A stretch of 64,000 bases of DNA from Chelonoidis abingdonii. Lineage: Eukaryota > Chordata > Testudines > Testudinidae. Numbering within the stretch: position 1 is the first letter of the stretch; each line of letters begins with the position of its first letter. Made by a program: the position numbers and the translations under genes. Below the pieces are notes generated by a model that made no database searches, was not told where the DNA came from, and was given only the letters and a program-made list of their open reading frames with translations. Location: the NCBI RefSeq assembly GCF_003597395.2, contig NC_133773.1, positions 122,648,361-122,712,360 on the forward strand, given 5' to 3'. This document shows, piece by piece, positions 39,201 through 54,200 of the stretch.

Positions 39201-42200
39201 TGCTGGGTTTAGCAGGCCAATGCTCAAACCACTGAGCTATCCCTTCCCCACTATGTATTTGGTCTGTAGGAAATCCTTTTTTCTGAGTCAGCAGTCAGGC
39301 ATTGGAACCATGCACTTGATCACACTTCTTGGTACCTGTGTCAAAAAACGGAAAATATGAACAGATTGAAAGGTTCCATAATGCCCAGGTGACAAACTGC
39401 TTAGGAAGGAGTTACAGAGGGAGATATCTGCATTATTTTAGTACCCTGCATGAAAAAAAAGAACAGACATCTCACATGGCAAAAGGCATTTCATGCCTGC
39501 CAGCCCAGCAAGTCATACTGCAGTAGGCATTGTGGAAAACCATTAGACTACCTTGGTAGCAGGACCGGCTCTAGCAATTTCACCGCCCCAAGCACGGCAG
39601 CATGCCGCGGGGGGCGCTCTGCCTCTCGCGGTCCTGCAGCTCCCATGGACCTCCCTCAGCGTTCCCGCAGACGGTCAGCTGGTCCCATGGCTCTGGTGGA
39701 GCTGCCGCAGGCGTGGCTGCAGGAGGTCCACTGGAGCCGGGGGACCAGCGGACCATCCACAGCCACGCCTGCGGCAGGTCCACCGGAGCCGCCTGCCACC
39801 CTCTCAGCAACCGGCAGAGCACCCCCCGTGGCGTGCCGCCCCAAGCATACGCTGTGGCCTGGAGTCGGCCCTGCTTGGTCATCATTATCTAGAGTATGTA
39901 ACTCCAATATGAATATCAGCATATATCAGACTATGGCTCCCTTGTCAAACTGAGCTACAAAGGAGTGAGTCCTATAGATCCTGATGAGCAATCTACATCC
40001 TGAGAAAAATGGATGTCATAACTTTAGTATACTACCCCCACTGGTCCCATAACATTTTTGAGATTTTGTATGTGTTGTTTCTGCCCCTGAGCCGCTCCTG
40101 GGTCTTTGGGGCACAGTTAGAGGAAACAGGACAGAAGACAGGTTATCTAACTGCTCAGATCCCAGAGCCTGGCTTCATATTATAAAAAGGAGTAAAAGAG
40201 GCAAACTGGAGAAATGCGTGTTTCTATTTAATGAGAGACTTTAGTATTTGCCAGTGAGACACTGATATCCCCCCCTCGTGTGTTATGGCAAAGTTTTCTG
40301 TGAGTATGCACAGCTCTATCATTATAATGTAACAGCACGGGCAAAATCCACATCTCTGCACTGGGCCTGAATAGCAAATGTGGAATTACAAGTGAAGAGG
40401 GAACAAATCCTCCCTGAATCTTTAGCCCAGTGGTGGGCAACTTGTGGCTTTCGAGCTGCATGCAGCCCATCAGCGTAATCTGCTGGTGGGCCGCCAGACA
40501 GTTTGTTTACATTTGCATGGCTGCCAGCAGCTCCCAGTGGCTGCAGTTCGCCATTCCCGGCCAATGGGAGTTGCGGGAAGCGGCGCGGGCCATAGGAGCT
40601 CTGTGGAAGCACTGAACAGAAACTATTCACTTCAGAATCAGACTTAAATTCTTTGGCAGTTAAGCCTCATGAAACTGAATGAGGCTCTAATTCAAAGCAC
40701 AGATATATCTGACTTTTACCCAAATAGAATCCTTATCCTTGCTAATTTTTTGCTGGATGTCATACTTACTCATTTTGTTTTGGAAGTAAATGGCCTCACT
40801 TTGGACATTGTGACTGCTTTGAAAGCACAGGCCAGTTTTTAAACTTTTGTGAAGTTCCCATTTTGCTTAGTAGGAAATTGTCTATTTTGAGCTGTCTTTA
40901 CTGCAGCTTATGGAGGTACTGAGCCTTTAGATGTAACTCTCTAGGGACAGGAGTCAGAATTTCTTTGTGCAATGCACTGATGAAAAATAATTATGAACAA
41001 TAATACATGCTTTACACTTGTCCCAGGCTGATCAGTAATAATATTACAATTTTTTGGCTAGGTAAGGTAAGGCACAGACAGACTAAGGAACTTACATCGA
41101 GGTCACATAATGAATGAGTGGTTGGGTTGGAAATTGAACCCACCAGTCCTGACTCCCATTCCACTTCTCTTATGACTAACACTCAACCCATGCATCTGAC
41201 AAAGTGGGTATTCACCCACGAAAGCTCATGCTCCAATACTTCTGTTGGTCTATAAGGTGCCACAGGACTCTTTGTCGCTTTTTACTCAACCTCTTTTCTC
41301 TTATTGCAGAAACTCAAAATACGTAAACCATAAAAGGGATAATAAACTGAAATGTCAGGCCCTCATTAAAATCATGTATATTTCTACCTCAATCCCAGAA
41401 TAGTTTACTGGAAAAAATAGTTCTCTAATAAATGAGCAATAGCATTTCTTAGGGTTCAGTAGACAATTGACAGATGTTTTCTCTCCATAGAGATCTCCTG
41501 AAAATGTATATCAAAAGCAGGGGGAGGGGGGAAAGCAGATAAAGAAGCAGCACTTCTATTTTCAGCAGAGGGCTCTGTGAATAGAGGGGGGAAGTGAATA
41601 AAAATAATAATTAGAAATCTGTGAAGATTGCTATTGCTCTCCCACAAAGTTTTTACTTTTGCTCTTTCCGTTCAGAGTCTTTGGACACATCAGTTATCGT
41701 TCAGACTGGGAGCTAGTGAAAGTAGACTTCAGACCATCTTTCCCTAGGGAGTGCACAGAAGACGACTATGAATCTTGGGACCTCACAGATCTACAGGTAC
41801 TGGACACAGAAGGATCTTTTATTCATAATACATAGCGCTTATGTAATGCTTTGATATTCATTGTACTGCACAAACATTCATGAATGTGGATTTCAGCACC
41901 CAGCTTTGACAACCCCAGAGTGATTTTCGGAAGGATGAAAATAGTCCATTACTGTTTTTTATCAGTGACGTCAGAATGGCTTAATCATTGTACAGGAAAT
42001 AGATTTTGTGTTTCTTTTATAACCTAAACTGGGCTGGGGAAGAAGGAAGTATACCTAATTACTTGCCACAGTAATAGGTGGTCATGATGGATTGTGGAAA
42101 GTTAGCCACACACTGGACATTAAAACCCATCTCACTGATCGAAGCAATTTGAACATGCAGTTATATGTTCTGCCAACTTCCCAACCAGGCACTATACTCA

Positions 42201-45200
42201 TATGTAAAGCACCAGAAGTAATTCCAGAATCTCAGTGGACTAATTGTGTATTAGAGTCCAGTTGTTTTGGGCAATACAGTTCTGTACTAATTCGTTAATG
42301 CTATATTTCTCTCAGTATCCTGGCAAATTTTAGGCAGCTACATTCTCTGTAGTATTCTCTTTACAGTGTATTGTTTGTATAGACCACTTTGTGATCCATT
42401 TGGATTAAACGAGATATATCCCTGTTAGTCATGATGCTTACTCTCATTGTTATTTTTACTCTCCTCCCTGTGAATTTATTCCCTTTTCTCTATCTGTGCC
42501 GCTTTTTCTACGTTTCTTCTTCATCTGCCATTCTGTATTATTCCAACCAAACTTTCCTTCAGCACTGTCATGGTATAATTCCCAAATCTGAACCTTAGCT
42601 TTCAAAATATGGGTACCAGCATGAATCCTCTAAGCTTAATTACCAGCTTAGATCCTTTAGTGCTGCCACCAATCAGGACTCTGAGTGCCCGATAAACTCT
42701 GGTCTCCCCAAAACCTTCCTTGGGGACCCCCCAAGATCTAGACCCCCTGGATCTTAATACAAGGAAAGCAAACTCTTTCCCTCCCTAGGTTACCCTGGAA
42801 GATACTGTAATTAAAACCCCTTGAATCTAACACACAGAGGAATTCCCCCTCACCTCTCCTCTCTGTCCTCACCCAGAGGCAATACAGATTCAAGCTCCGT
42901 AAATCTAACACAAAGAGATAAACTCAGAGAGCAGGTTTTCCCTCCCCCCTGTCTTCTTCCCACCAATGCCCTGGTGAGTGCAGACTCCCTTCCCTGGAGT
43001 CTTACCCAAGATAACCAAAAGATCAATTAGATTCTAAAAAAAGAGGAAAACTTTAATAAAAGAAGGAAAAACATAAAAATTGTCTCTGTAATCAAGATGA
43101 AATATTACAGGGTCTTTTAGCTTATAGACATCCAGCAGAAATACAATTTAAGATACTTCCAGCAAATACACATCTGCAAATAAAGAAAAACAATTTAAAA
43201 GACTATAACCGCCTTTTTACTTACTCACTATTCTGAATAGATAAGAGACTGTAGCAGGGAGATTGGCAGAAACCTGGTTGCACCTCTAGTCCTGTCCAGG
43301 ACCCAGAGAGAACAAAGCCAAACCCAAAAACCACAAACAAAGGCTTCCCTCCCTTGAGATTTGAAAGTATCTTGTTTCCTGATTGGTCCTCTGCTCAGGT
43401 GTTGTTTGTTAGCCCTTTCCAGGTGAAAGAGACATTAACCCTTAGCTATCTGTTTATGACAAGCACTTATTCATTGGATACATTATCACTACTGCTATAC
43501 TCCTCCTCACCTGGAGCATGCTAGGTATGTACTTAGAATGTAACATAGCCCCTAGCCTTAATGAGAAAAGTACATTGAGACAGTAGAATTACACCTCTCC
43601 ATGGAGTTTCAGAAACTGGAAATTACTGAAATTATTTTAAAAATTGATGGAGTATTTAAAAATACCCACTTACCTGTACATTAAGTGTTTAAGTGACCGT
43701 TCTCCAGGCAAAAGTACCTGAGCAGTGCATATAACTGCAGAATTGGGGCCACAATTACCCAGACATTTTAATGCATATCCTTAGACTTCTGCCCTTTAGA
43801 AAATATGTCTCAATATCTGGAGAAGATTACTCTGTTTTCCATATTTGTATTGTGAATGATTCAGATAGAGTGTTCAAACAAAAAGAAAAAAACGAAGCTG
43901 TTGTTATTCATTATAATGCATCCTAAGCGTACAGTTGCAGAACGGTGCTACAGAAATAAATCACCGTCTCAAACCATTAATCACTATTGCTATTATTATT
44001 TATTTGTATTACAGTGACCCAAAGTGAGATCTGGGCTCCATTGTGCTAGGGAGCTGTACAAACATATAGTAAGGGACAGTCTCTGTCCTGAAGACTTAGT
44101 CTAACTAGGCAAGACAGACAGGAGGGTAGAAGAGAAAAAAGTATTAGTATCCCCATTTTACAGATGAGAAGCTGAGACTCAGAGAGATTAACAAGATGTT
44201 CACAAGTGACAAGATTTCAGGGGTCTTTGTTTTTGAGTGCCCAACTTGAGACATCTTAAATAAGCTTGTTTTACAGAAAGTGTGGAGTAAATGCCATGTG
44301 AAAAACCAGGCCCCTTTAAGGTGTCTCACATATGGCACCACAAATCAAGACACTCAAAATCACTAGGCACTTTCAAAAGTCTTGACCTAAATACCTTGCC
44401 AGAGTTCACCCAGGAAGCTGGTAAGAGGGTCAGGAATTAAACCCAGCTTTCCTGATCCTGAGTCCAGTGCTTCAGCCGCAAGACCAGCCTTTCTCTCGCT
44501 ACAGTCTAAGTCACAAGTGAGTGGACTTCATGACAGTACAATTTGGAACAATCACAGAAAAACAAAACTTCTCATAGCTTTGCTTTTTACACTCCTGTGC
44601 TTTAATGTTCAGGGTGATCGCTGCATCATGGGTCAGCAGAGAAGTTTTCGGAAGAGGAAGATTTCATCCTGGTGCATTAAAGGGAGGAGTGTCACATCTG
44701 CTCTCACATCCAAAGTTTGCGAGTGTGCAAACTCTGATTTCTTATGGTGAGCCTTTCTATGGATTTTCAGGGTTATCCTAGAGATGAAGTGTGAGAGAGT
44801 CTGGGATGTGTAAACCCCACAACTTTCCTAAGCTGAAAACAGCAATAAAACATCCCAGCAGGATCTGAATGAGAGATTGTTTTCCCATCTGTTCCTTTTT
44901 GAAAGGCAAAATTACTTCAGTAGTCCTATTACTGTTTATGTTGGTGGGTTTTGCAAGCAATTATACAGAATTTCATAGCGTGGCAGAGAAATGCAAAGCT
45001 ACAGAAGCTGAAGTGCTGTGGAGTTTCTTTTGAAAAACAGAACCACAAAAGCGCTGACATTTTTGAAGTAAGGTGTTTTGTTTTTTTTTTCCACCTAACT
45101 AGACAAGTCCTGATGTTTTACTCAGGCAAACTCCCATGGAGCAAAATTTGAATGATGATCAGAAGATTTACCTATTGTATTTAATACAAATCCTCTCTAG

Positions 45201-48200
45201 TTCTGAGTAAAGTGGAGGAAAAAGAGTGGTAAAAGAACCCCTTTAAAAAAACTAAACAGCCAATAGAGAAGAATTCTATGGAACTAGTTCACAAAACTTT
45301 TTGGATCCAATTCTGCCCAGAAATCACTGCCTTAGGAATCACCCTGAGGGCAGAACTGGGCTCAGCATGTTGTGTGTTGGCTTGATCCAAGATAGTATTC
45401 AAAAATAGGTTCTCCCTCACTTCTATCCAACCACAGAAAAGAGATTTGCTAATAAAGAAGGGGCGCTAACAGATTAATTCGGTTTGTTTTGCAGTGATTA
45501 TGGATTTGAACGTTCAGCACCTCTGAAATCAGAATCCAGCAAGTGCTTTGCTAACTTTTGGTTTAACCCAGAATCACCCCCTGAAGATTGCGTATTAGGG
45601 CGGGCCTATGCGAGCGGCACAGGGTAAGTATTTGATACTTTTACCAGCATTCAGGGGGAGAGCACTGCTGCAGAGGATTACAACATAGCCTTCGGGAAAA
45701 GTAATTAAATACTCTTTATAGTTAAATTGTTTACATCAAAATTGTCCTTAGGTAGGTTTAGTGTGTAGGAGGGTTTCAGTGGAGGGAAGGGCTAGGACTT
45801 GCAGGAAGGACCAGGGCACTATCAACTTGATTTTTTTTTAAATTGATAAAGCCCCCTTTAAATGGTATGTCCTGATTTTTAAAAAAATTCCCTTTAAAAA
45901 AAGGTTTTAAGGGTTTTCTCTGATCCTTGAAAACAGAAGCATCAAACATACAAAATATGGCCAAACCCAAGCGCCCACAAATCTTGTCAAACTCCAAAAA
46001 TCATAAAATAGGCTTAAAAAATAAGGAGATTTTGAGGGTTTTTTTTTTCATTTCTTTTGTGGTATTTAAGCCTTTAGGGATGTGATGAGCTTTACAGTGA
46101 CTACAAGGTGTAAAGACTGTAGAGCCATGGCCTACCTGCTGGGGCTGCTGGCCTCTGAGTGAAACCTGCTACTTGGGTCACATTTTCCTGCTTTTCTTCA
46201 CAATGATGAGAGTTAGAAACATACTTTTTTGAAAACATGAAAGCTGAGATTCTCAGGTAATCACATGCTTCCAGGAGCTGGTGCTTTCAAGAAAGCAGCA
46301 AACATCAAGAGACTAGTGAAAAATCACTGTCAGCAACAATGCACCGCTTCCCATTTGTCTCCTGTATGCACCCTTAATTGGTGTCTTTTCAGTTTCAGGG
46401 TTGCTGCTACTAGTACTAGTAACCAACTTCTTGCAGAGTCTGAGCTAGAGCATGTGAATGTGCTCCCCACAGAGCAGCTCATGACGGATGCAACTCGCCA
46501 TGTAGGGAACAGTCCTCAAAGGCCTCAAATAAACAATCAGAAAAGAGAGAGAGAAATATTTTTCTCTAAACTCTTTTCTGATAATCTTAGGAGCTGGTTA
46601 TAACAATAGTAGCTACACATTTTTCAGATATGACTTTTAAGTTGACAATGACCCCTTTAATTTTAATCCTTTAATTTTATTTTGGAACAATTTACCCTCT
46701 GATTAAAATAATTTACAGTTTTCGGAATAAGTATATATCCTTGCTCAGCTTCTCATGCTCCTTCTCCATCCCCTCATGTCCTCAGGGGTAAAGAATTCTG
46801 CAGAGAATGGATTCTTTTCCTAATCCTATGGGGAACTGAGAATCAAAGGAAAGCTTTACCAAACCGTAAACAATAGAGCACAGAACATACACACTAAAAT
46901 GTGGTATGATGTGTATGCTGAGAATAAGTTGCAGCTGGCAATAACATCATCTTTCTCAGCTGCATAGATTGGGACCAAATGTTGAAATGTCAAATCAGGC
47001 AAGAAAATCAGTTTGCTGGTATTTGCTTTATCAGTGAAGATCTGTTTTTTGTTTGTTTGTTTGTTTGGTTTTGGTAGTGAATGGCCACTGTACTATAGCA
47101 TGTTTGAACTCAGAAGAATGAAACGTCAATTGTGTTAAAAAGAGTGGTTAAAAATTACAAACCTGACTGAAACTGATTCTTGCACAGTTGCAGCATAATC
47201 CTGAGTGCTTCCTTGTTAACCTTCAGCCAATCTTTGTCAAGCTTTATTTTTTTATTCTGTTATGCAAAATTTGTATTTTAAAGAGTTTTAAGAGCCATGC
47301 AAGCATAGAGTAGTTCATCAGCACTGGAATTAGCTCCTCAGTAATGCAGAAGCTGTTTGATCTGATTTCCATGTGATCTCTGGGACATTGACCAGACCCA
47401 CTGAGAAGTCAATTACCCTGTGGTAGCCATTGTTATACTGTTCTGCAGTGCCTCCAATGGCACCCACCTGTTATTCTCCAATCCTGTGTGCTCACTGCTT
47501 ATTGTTTTATGCAGGTACAGGAAAGTGGTGTCTAATGTATGTGAAGGTGGTGTTGACTTGCAGCAGAATCTAGCCCAGCATATGTGTCCACTGATTGCTC
47601 CCAAAAGACTGCAGATCAGCATTAAAGGAGAGAGCCTGGCTGTTAAACCTGGGGAGGATGTCACCTTTGTAGTCACACAAGACCAGGTAATGATGAACTT
47701 CAGGCTCTTAAAAATGCAAGCGCTGGTTTAGAAGTTATTTCTACGCACTCATTTCTCTCCTCTCTGGCTGGGTGAAGAGAGATTAGCCCCTGGCTTAGAA
47801 ACAGGTGCACAAACCATTCCGTTGCTATTGCTCCATCCATTGAACCAAATGGAAGTATTCAGTGAACTACAGAAATGACAACTTTGTCTAAGAAACCGGG
47901 GTCATCCCCTCAACAGTGTTTTTCTCCACTGTTCCTTAAAGATATCAGCAACTTTGAAAATCTTACCTTAAGATTAAGATTGAGTTAAGCGCCAACTCCC
48001 TTGATCTGCTTTGAATATTCCAGTTTCAGTGTTAGAGGGGAGTCAAGTGAGATGTAAAGAAATTGTACTTAAAATCATGTGGAAAACAGAGTACAGACAA
48101 CATTAATACAGATAAATGTTCAGCCTCAGTAAAGACATGGCGGGGGGGATGATGAAGCCAAAGAGCCTGAAGTAAATTCATGCATTTCAGCAAGGCTGAT

Positions 48201-51200
48201 GATACAGTCCGTGTCCCAGATTCATTCCTGCCCACAGATGGGGATTAGCCATCATGTCCCAGATTTTCAAAGGGTACAGCACCCACAGTGTTACAGTGGA
48301 AGCTGCTAGTGGCAGATTTGAAAATCTGGACTTTATTTCAGTGCCTAAAATAGGAGCTCTTATCTCTTTTTTGACCATCTGGCCCCAATTTTGGGTACTG
48401 GACACTTGAAAATCTGGCCCTGAGCTCTTTTGGTCTCACCTATTAAAGTAAATCACACCTTCTTGGTAATCAGATAAAACATAAGATAAAATCACTAGGA
48501 AGTAAAGGATAATGACATCTATTCTGTATAGTCCTTATTGACAGGTTTCCCTGTGTTGCCTAAAAGAGGCAACATCTTAAAGGTATGACCAGACTATAAC
48601 AGTCTGATCTGTAGGATGGAGCAGTCTGATCTGTTATGTCTGTGGTTCTTAACACTTACTTATTCAGTGCCAGATTTTGCCATACTTTCTCAGGTTGAGT
48701 ACTACTTTACTTTGACACTAATCCCATTGATTTCAAAGAGTCTGAAGGAAATTCATACATTTCAGCAGGCCGCCATGGTACAACCATGGACACTGATTCA
48801 TTCCTGCAGAAGCCAATGGGAATACTTGCAGAGTAAGTTACTTCTCAATATGTGTCAGAATCTGACTTTAAGTAGTTATTAGCTTAGATATGGTAAGGTC
48901 AGATATATCTCCATTCTTTTCCTAATTCTCTGTGCTGTCACCATTTCATTGTTAGTAAAGAAACAGCACTTGACTATTATCTGAGAGATCAGTAATTTAT
49001 CATTTCTGTTAATTGTGATGGGGCATCTAAAAATATGATTTTTGCCAGAGTAGGAATTCTGAGGTTTGAATGTGTTTCTCTGTCAATTGGCTGAACACCT
49101 AGGACATGCAAAGATGCTCAAAGGTCACAAATAGTATTCTCTCTCTCTATTAGTGATAGCTAAGCATAATACTCTGAACTATGTCTCCTTTACAAGAAAC
49201 CTAACAATTTGCTGCCCCCTATGGCTGAGAATCAATAAGTCCATAACATTAGTTAGAAACAGAAAGGCAAGTTTTGCACAAGGGACCATTTAGGTCTTCT
49301 GACAATTAGTGAGCTTAAGAGAGAGATCCACTAACACCAAAGAGATGTAATATTATATCTATCTGTCACACACCATTTTAGTTTATTGCTGTGTATGAAT
49401 GCCTGTTCTTAGTTTCACAGGAGCGAGGGGCTTTGGCTCACACCTGTGTTTGTCTGGGTGATACATTACTGAGTTTCTAAATAGTAATAATATTAATAAC
49501 AAGAAGAGGAAAATAAGCTGTCCCAGGCTCTGCTCGCTCAGTCCACAAAATGCATGAATAAACAATGTTAAGAAAATCCACTATTCGCAGAAGAACTATG
49601 TAGATGTGTCCAAGTTCCATTGAATTTAGCTGTATTTTTCCCGTGTTCCTCTTTTGTTTTCACACCATTATTATCTTCCTATTTTGTAGAATGAAATCAG
49701 TGCTTTGAAAACATCAAGATCCCTAAATAGTATTATAGTAGGAAGGGCATTGTGAGAGCAAAAAATTCATTAAAACTCAGATCTGGTTCACAACATAAAA
49801 CCTTACTCGTGTACCCCCTGGAGATAGTACGTAGGTGCTTTGCTAGCATAAGAAAGCAAACAAGCAGTATTTGCACTTTAGTGTCACCTAAATGAATTGC
49901 ACTTACAAGCACACAGCTGAGGAATCTCCTTTGCTTTAAACTTTATTATGGTATTGTCTCCTCCACTAAATTCCACCCATCTGTATCCAAAGAAAATGGT
50001 GATTTGAAGGAAATGTTCACAGCAGAGGAGTATACAAGGCAGTAAACTCCTTTTGTGGGTGATGCATTCTGGAGTTGAGGCATTTGAGAACTTTGCAAGA
50101 TCTTCACTGTGAGCATTCTCTCACCTTGTGAACATTTTTTCCTTTTATCTGACAAGACAGAAGAAATTCACCCAAACAGCAGCACTTAAAAAAAAAATGT
50201 TTTCCTTTCCTTTGTAACGCAAAGATCTGAAAGTTCTTGTCTGCTGTTGCCTCCTTTGATCTTCTGTTAACATCATGTTTGGGGATGAGGTTTTGAAGTA
50301 TGACTTTTTCAGAGTGTGGCCTGTGTTGAAATGGAATAATGGAACTGAACATATAAAGATTTCAGGGTCATTCGAGAGGCGACAACACGTGATTTTTGAA
50401 TGCTGTGATTGACTGAAATCCTTGTCTAGTCATATAATTATTGTAATGCACTGTCAGGTGCGTAGCTGCACGACTGCCTTTCCTGGATGCAATCAGAACT
50501 GTTACAATGCGTGCCCTAGGCCATGTTCTGCAAACTGCTAATGGAGAGTCTCCTGTAGCTCCAGTCATGTGTCCCTGTCCAAATGGGAGAATCTGCGTTC
50601 TATACTCACTGTCATGAATATCCCTGGTGTGTAGCCTAGTGACAATGTAAAATCATAAATGGTTATGTTTTTTGTTTTAATGAAGTTGCACATTGAAGGC
50701 AATCTTTATCATCCCAATACTGTAGGCCTGACTTTAGAAAGACAGTGTCATTTTCATGTGCAGTCGGCAGAGCTACAATGAATAAGAAATTATAGCAGAT
50801 GGCTACGGTGGTATAAATGCTATGCTAGCAATAGTAACACTGTGCTAACTATACTATGCTAACCCTACACTATGCACTAGGCTTAGTCAACTGGGTTTTT
50901 GCTAGCACAGTGGACAGGGCTTATGAATCCTAGATAAGGTCAATGAATACTTATAGATTGGGATTGCTCCGCACAGTCATGTTGGTCATATCCAGAGGCG
51001 TAGTCAGTGTAGCATAATGCAGTTACAACCTGTTGACTAATCTGGAATATTTTATCCTCATTAAACTAGATCTGTGTTACAGATGAGGGAATATTAATAC
51101 ACACAAACACATACACATGCCACTGCCACCACCCGTCCTCCCCCTCCCCGGAGCAGGGATCGTCATTCTGTTCTGTGCTTGTATAACACGTAGGACAATG

Positions 51201-54200
51201 GGGACTTGGTCCATGGCTGGGGCTCCTAGGCACTACCACATACAAATAAGTAATAATAATGTGTCCTGTTTCTTTGAATCTTGGATATTCAAAACATCTC
51301 TGATCTATTTCTTCTGCTAGGGAGATATTCTAAATACCAAGTACCAGGTGGACCTTGGGGATGGCTTTAAGGCAATATACGTGAACCTCACAATGACAGG
51401 GGAACCCATTCGGCACCGTTATGAGAACCCTGGGATTTATCGTGTCTCAGTCAGGGCTGAGAATGTTGCCGGGCATGAGGAAGCAGTGGTGTTTGTTCAA
51501 GTTAATTGTAAGTTGTGCTGTTTTGTTTTTCTCTGGTTTCACTTTTGCAGCTTCACAACAACCTGATGATAGCTACAGGGCAATGATTTCCAGAAGAAAT
51601 TATATTAAAGATCTTATCACCAAAATACATTTCTTTGAATTTGCTCATGCCGTAGTGCACCTGCTGCACATGGTTAATGCAGATGATTGTAAATGGGGGA
51701 GGGTATTACCAAACCAAAGGGAGACTTGACTTTAAAGGGAAGCATGGTCTAGTGATTAGATAGCAGGAGCATCTAAGGCAGGAGTAGGGGTATCCAAGTT
51801 CTAATCCCAGCTTTGACAATAAATTCCTTTGTGGTTTCAGGATCCATTTTCAATCTTGGGTGGCTAAATTTAGCCACCTAAATACGTATTCAGATACCTA
51901 AGTAAGTGACCTTATTTTCAAAGGTGTGGAGATGATGTCTTCTCTTCCCTGATTTTCAGAAGTCTCAGATCAGTGGGAGCAGTAGGTGCTTCTTACTTCT
52001 GAAAATCAGATAATTAGCTAAGAACACGAGAATTGATTAGAGACAGGAACTTAAGGCAACAGGAATAAGTGCACTAACTTATTTAGTTGCTTAATTTTAG
52101 CTACCCAAGTTTAAAATGTTGGCTTCAGTATATATTGACTTAACTGCATATTGCAGTGAGAATGTGCAGTATCACGTGAAACAGGCCATTTATTTTTCTT
52201 ATAATTAAAACCAAAATAAAAACCATCAACTAGAATTCGAAGAAAATAAACAGCAGGGCACAAGGAATAGCATGCTCCATCAGAGGTTTAATGTACCTTA
52301 GTGAATTCATAATTGAAATAAAGCAGGCAGCTCACCTCTGGAACTGCATTTTCCTCCCCCTTCAGAACTCATAAGAGCTGTTTCTTCTCCTGTTCTTAGA
52401 TAGGTCAAATAGAAACCCAGAAACAAATCATATAGTCAAAAAAAGGCAGGTTACTCCTCTTGTGTTCTCCAAGTACAAGCTTCATGCTTTGGGGAGTGGG
52501 ATGGGTAGCCTCCATCATGAATCCTGGAACCAAATAAAAAGCAGTAAACATTGGAGCCTCTGCAGAGATTGGAACTTTTAGTGTAAGTCTATAGGAAATG
52601 GACAGTGGCTCCAGCTACCCATATTTCCTTTCTGTTAACCAGAGTCTTTGAGATGCAGCATTGCCTAGTAATTAATGCAAAGAGATCTAGGTTCTATTCC
52701 TTCCTCTGCCCTTACTGGCTGTGTGATCAGTTAGGGCCCTATCTTGCATCCATACAGATTAATTGCAAAATTCCCATTAAAAGCAAAGGGAGCGGGATTA
52801 GGCCCATAACCTCTATGCCTCCGTTTCATTATCTATTTTTTTAAAAATTCAGGTAGTAACATTTTCTTACAGTATAGTGTTCTCAGGTTTAGTTCAGTAT
52901 TTGTCAGGTGCTTAGATGCCAAGCTGATAGATATGATAAACAGAAGCAGGGAAGGAGAGTGGGTGAGTGTGGGTCTGTAGAAGCAATATATGCCTGCTGT
53001 GATAGGTGAGTAAACTTCCTTTCTCCACTGAGAATTGCCTCACTCTTGGGAGACTGACGAGCAGTAAGAACCTCTGAAGGATTGCCTTCCCAAAATGTCC
53101 CTCTCATTTGACTTCTGTATTGGGAGATGAGTGATGAGTGAAGGATGTAAATGGAGTTTCATCTGGTGGATTTACAAATGGCAGAGGGGGAGGTATTTCT
53201 CAAGTGTAAAATGATGCTGTATCTAATCTGGTGTTGGAACACTAATTTGATTAGTATTGAGTACAAAGGCCAATCCACTAGGATAATCTCTAAACTGATT
53301 TTGAGTTTCATCCCCCCTTGTATCCCCTTCCGTATTCCCATCGGACTTTAATCCAATGCTACAAACAACCTTGGAGTCGTATAAAAGTATTTTGTCTTGT
53401 CCAGGGTCAATAGGTACTTTTCATCTGATTTATGTAGTCCTGGTAAATTGTGAGGTTTGAAGAAGATGAACAGGACAATTAAGATGGAATCTGGAAATTC
53501 TAGAGTAATTTAGGTTGTGGGCTCAGAAACACCTTATCCCGTAGAATATCATGAAAGTAGAATAAGCCATAAACACGAATATCTCAAAATTCTTTTTACC
53601 TGATGTAACAGTCAGGAGGAATGCAGTTTTGAGGGACAGAGGTCAAAGGCAGAGTTCATGAAACTTGTCAATACTAAACTCAAGCCCCATGAATAGGAAG
53701 TCCCAAACTGCAGGACAGATATGCACCAGATCTTTAAAGAAACTTTTCATTGTGGGATGTACCAAAATTATGAGTCTCTGATCCAGAGGATAAGCTGCTG
53801 CAGCCAGTACTAGGGGCTAGAGCAAGGCTCAGTTCTTTGAAAAAGCAAGTACTTGGACTAGAGTAAAGGAAATTGTGGAACATAGGCATACCCACAGTGA
53901 CTGTGAATTGGACATGAATGGGCAATGATGTAATTAGTGCAAAGAGGGAAAGGAAAGACTCAGAGTGATGTCTGGATTGAGGCTAATGGCTCTGAATGAC
54001 AAAGAGATGTTTAGGTTTCAGAGTAGCAGCCATGTTAGTCTGTATCTGCAAAAAGAACAGGAGTACTTGTGGCACCTTAGAGACTAACAAATTTATTTCA
54101 GCATAAGACTCATAATCTCTGGCTGCCCTAGGGTGACCAGATGTGCCTATTTCGTAGGTTTCAGAGTAGCATCCATGTTAGTCTGTATCCGCAAAAAGAA

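Larger units (their letters stand above)
21616..41675 (+). other. SORCS2 intron 3 (20.1 kb, nested repeats)
   Basis: The largest intron in the window. It contains an RLE-type LINE (23209-26531), a DNA transposon (28009-28750), a Penelope tail (29110-29200), an LTR (29888-30772), an L2-like fragment (30850-31340), a Penelope/hAT/DIRS complex (33871-38830), a Cry I SINE (39090-39250), hAT MITEs (39560-39873, 40428-40613) and a Penelope tail (41189-41283). In 21616-23208, 26620-28008 and 32003-33870 I see only AT-rich intron with simple repeats. Confidence 0.75.
41797..44612 (+). other. SORCS2 intron 4
   Basis: Contains a solo LTR (42566-43461) and a MIR-type SINE (43990-44500). The rest (41797-42560, 43467-43989) is AT-rich intron without recognisable features. 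Confidence 0.75.

Noticed and set aside
39186..39239. Possible tRNA gene on the minus strand
   Set aside because: A and B boxes are present but there is no cloverleaf or acceptor end; it is the head of a Cry I SINE.
39450..39953. Several overlapping frames of about 100-167 codons
   Set aside because: All fall on the GC-rich hAT MITE, where stop codons are rare in every frame.
46265..46603. 112-codon plus-strand frame in intron 6 as an extra exon
   Set aside because: Exons 6 and 7 join in phase with known family sequence, and the frame shows no domain.
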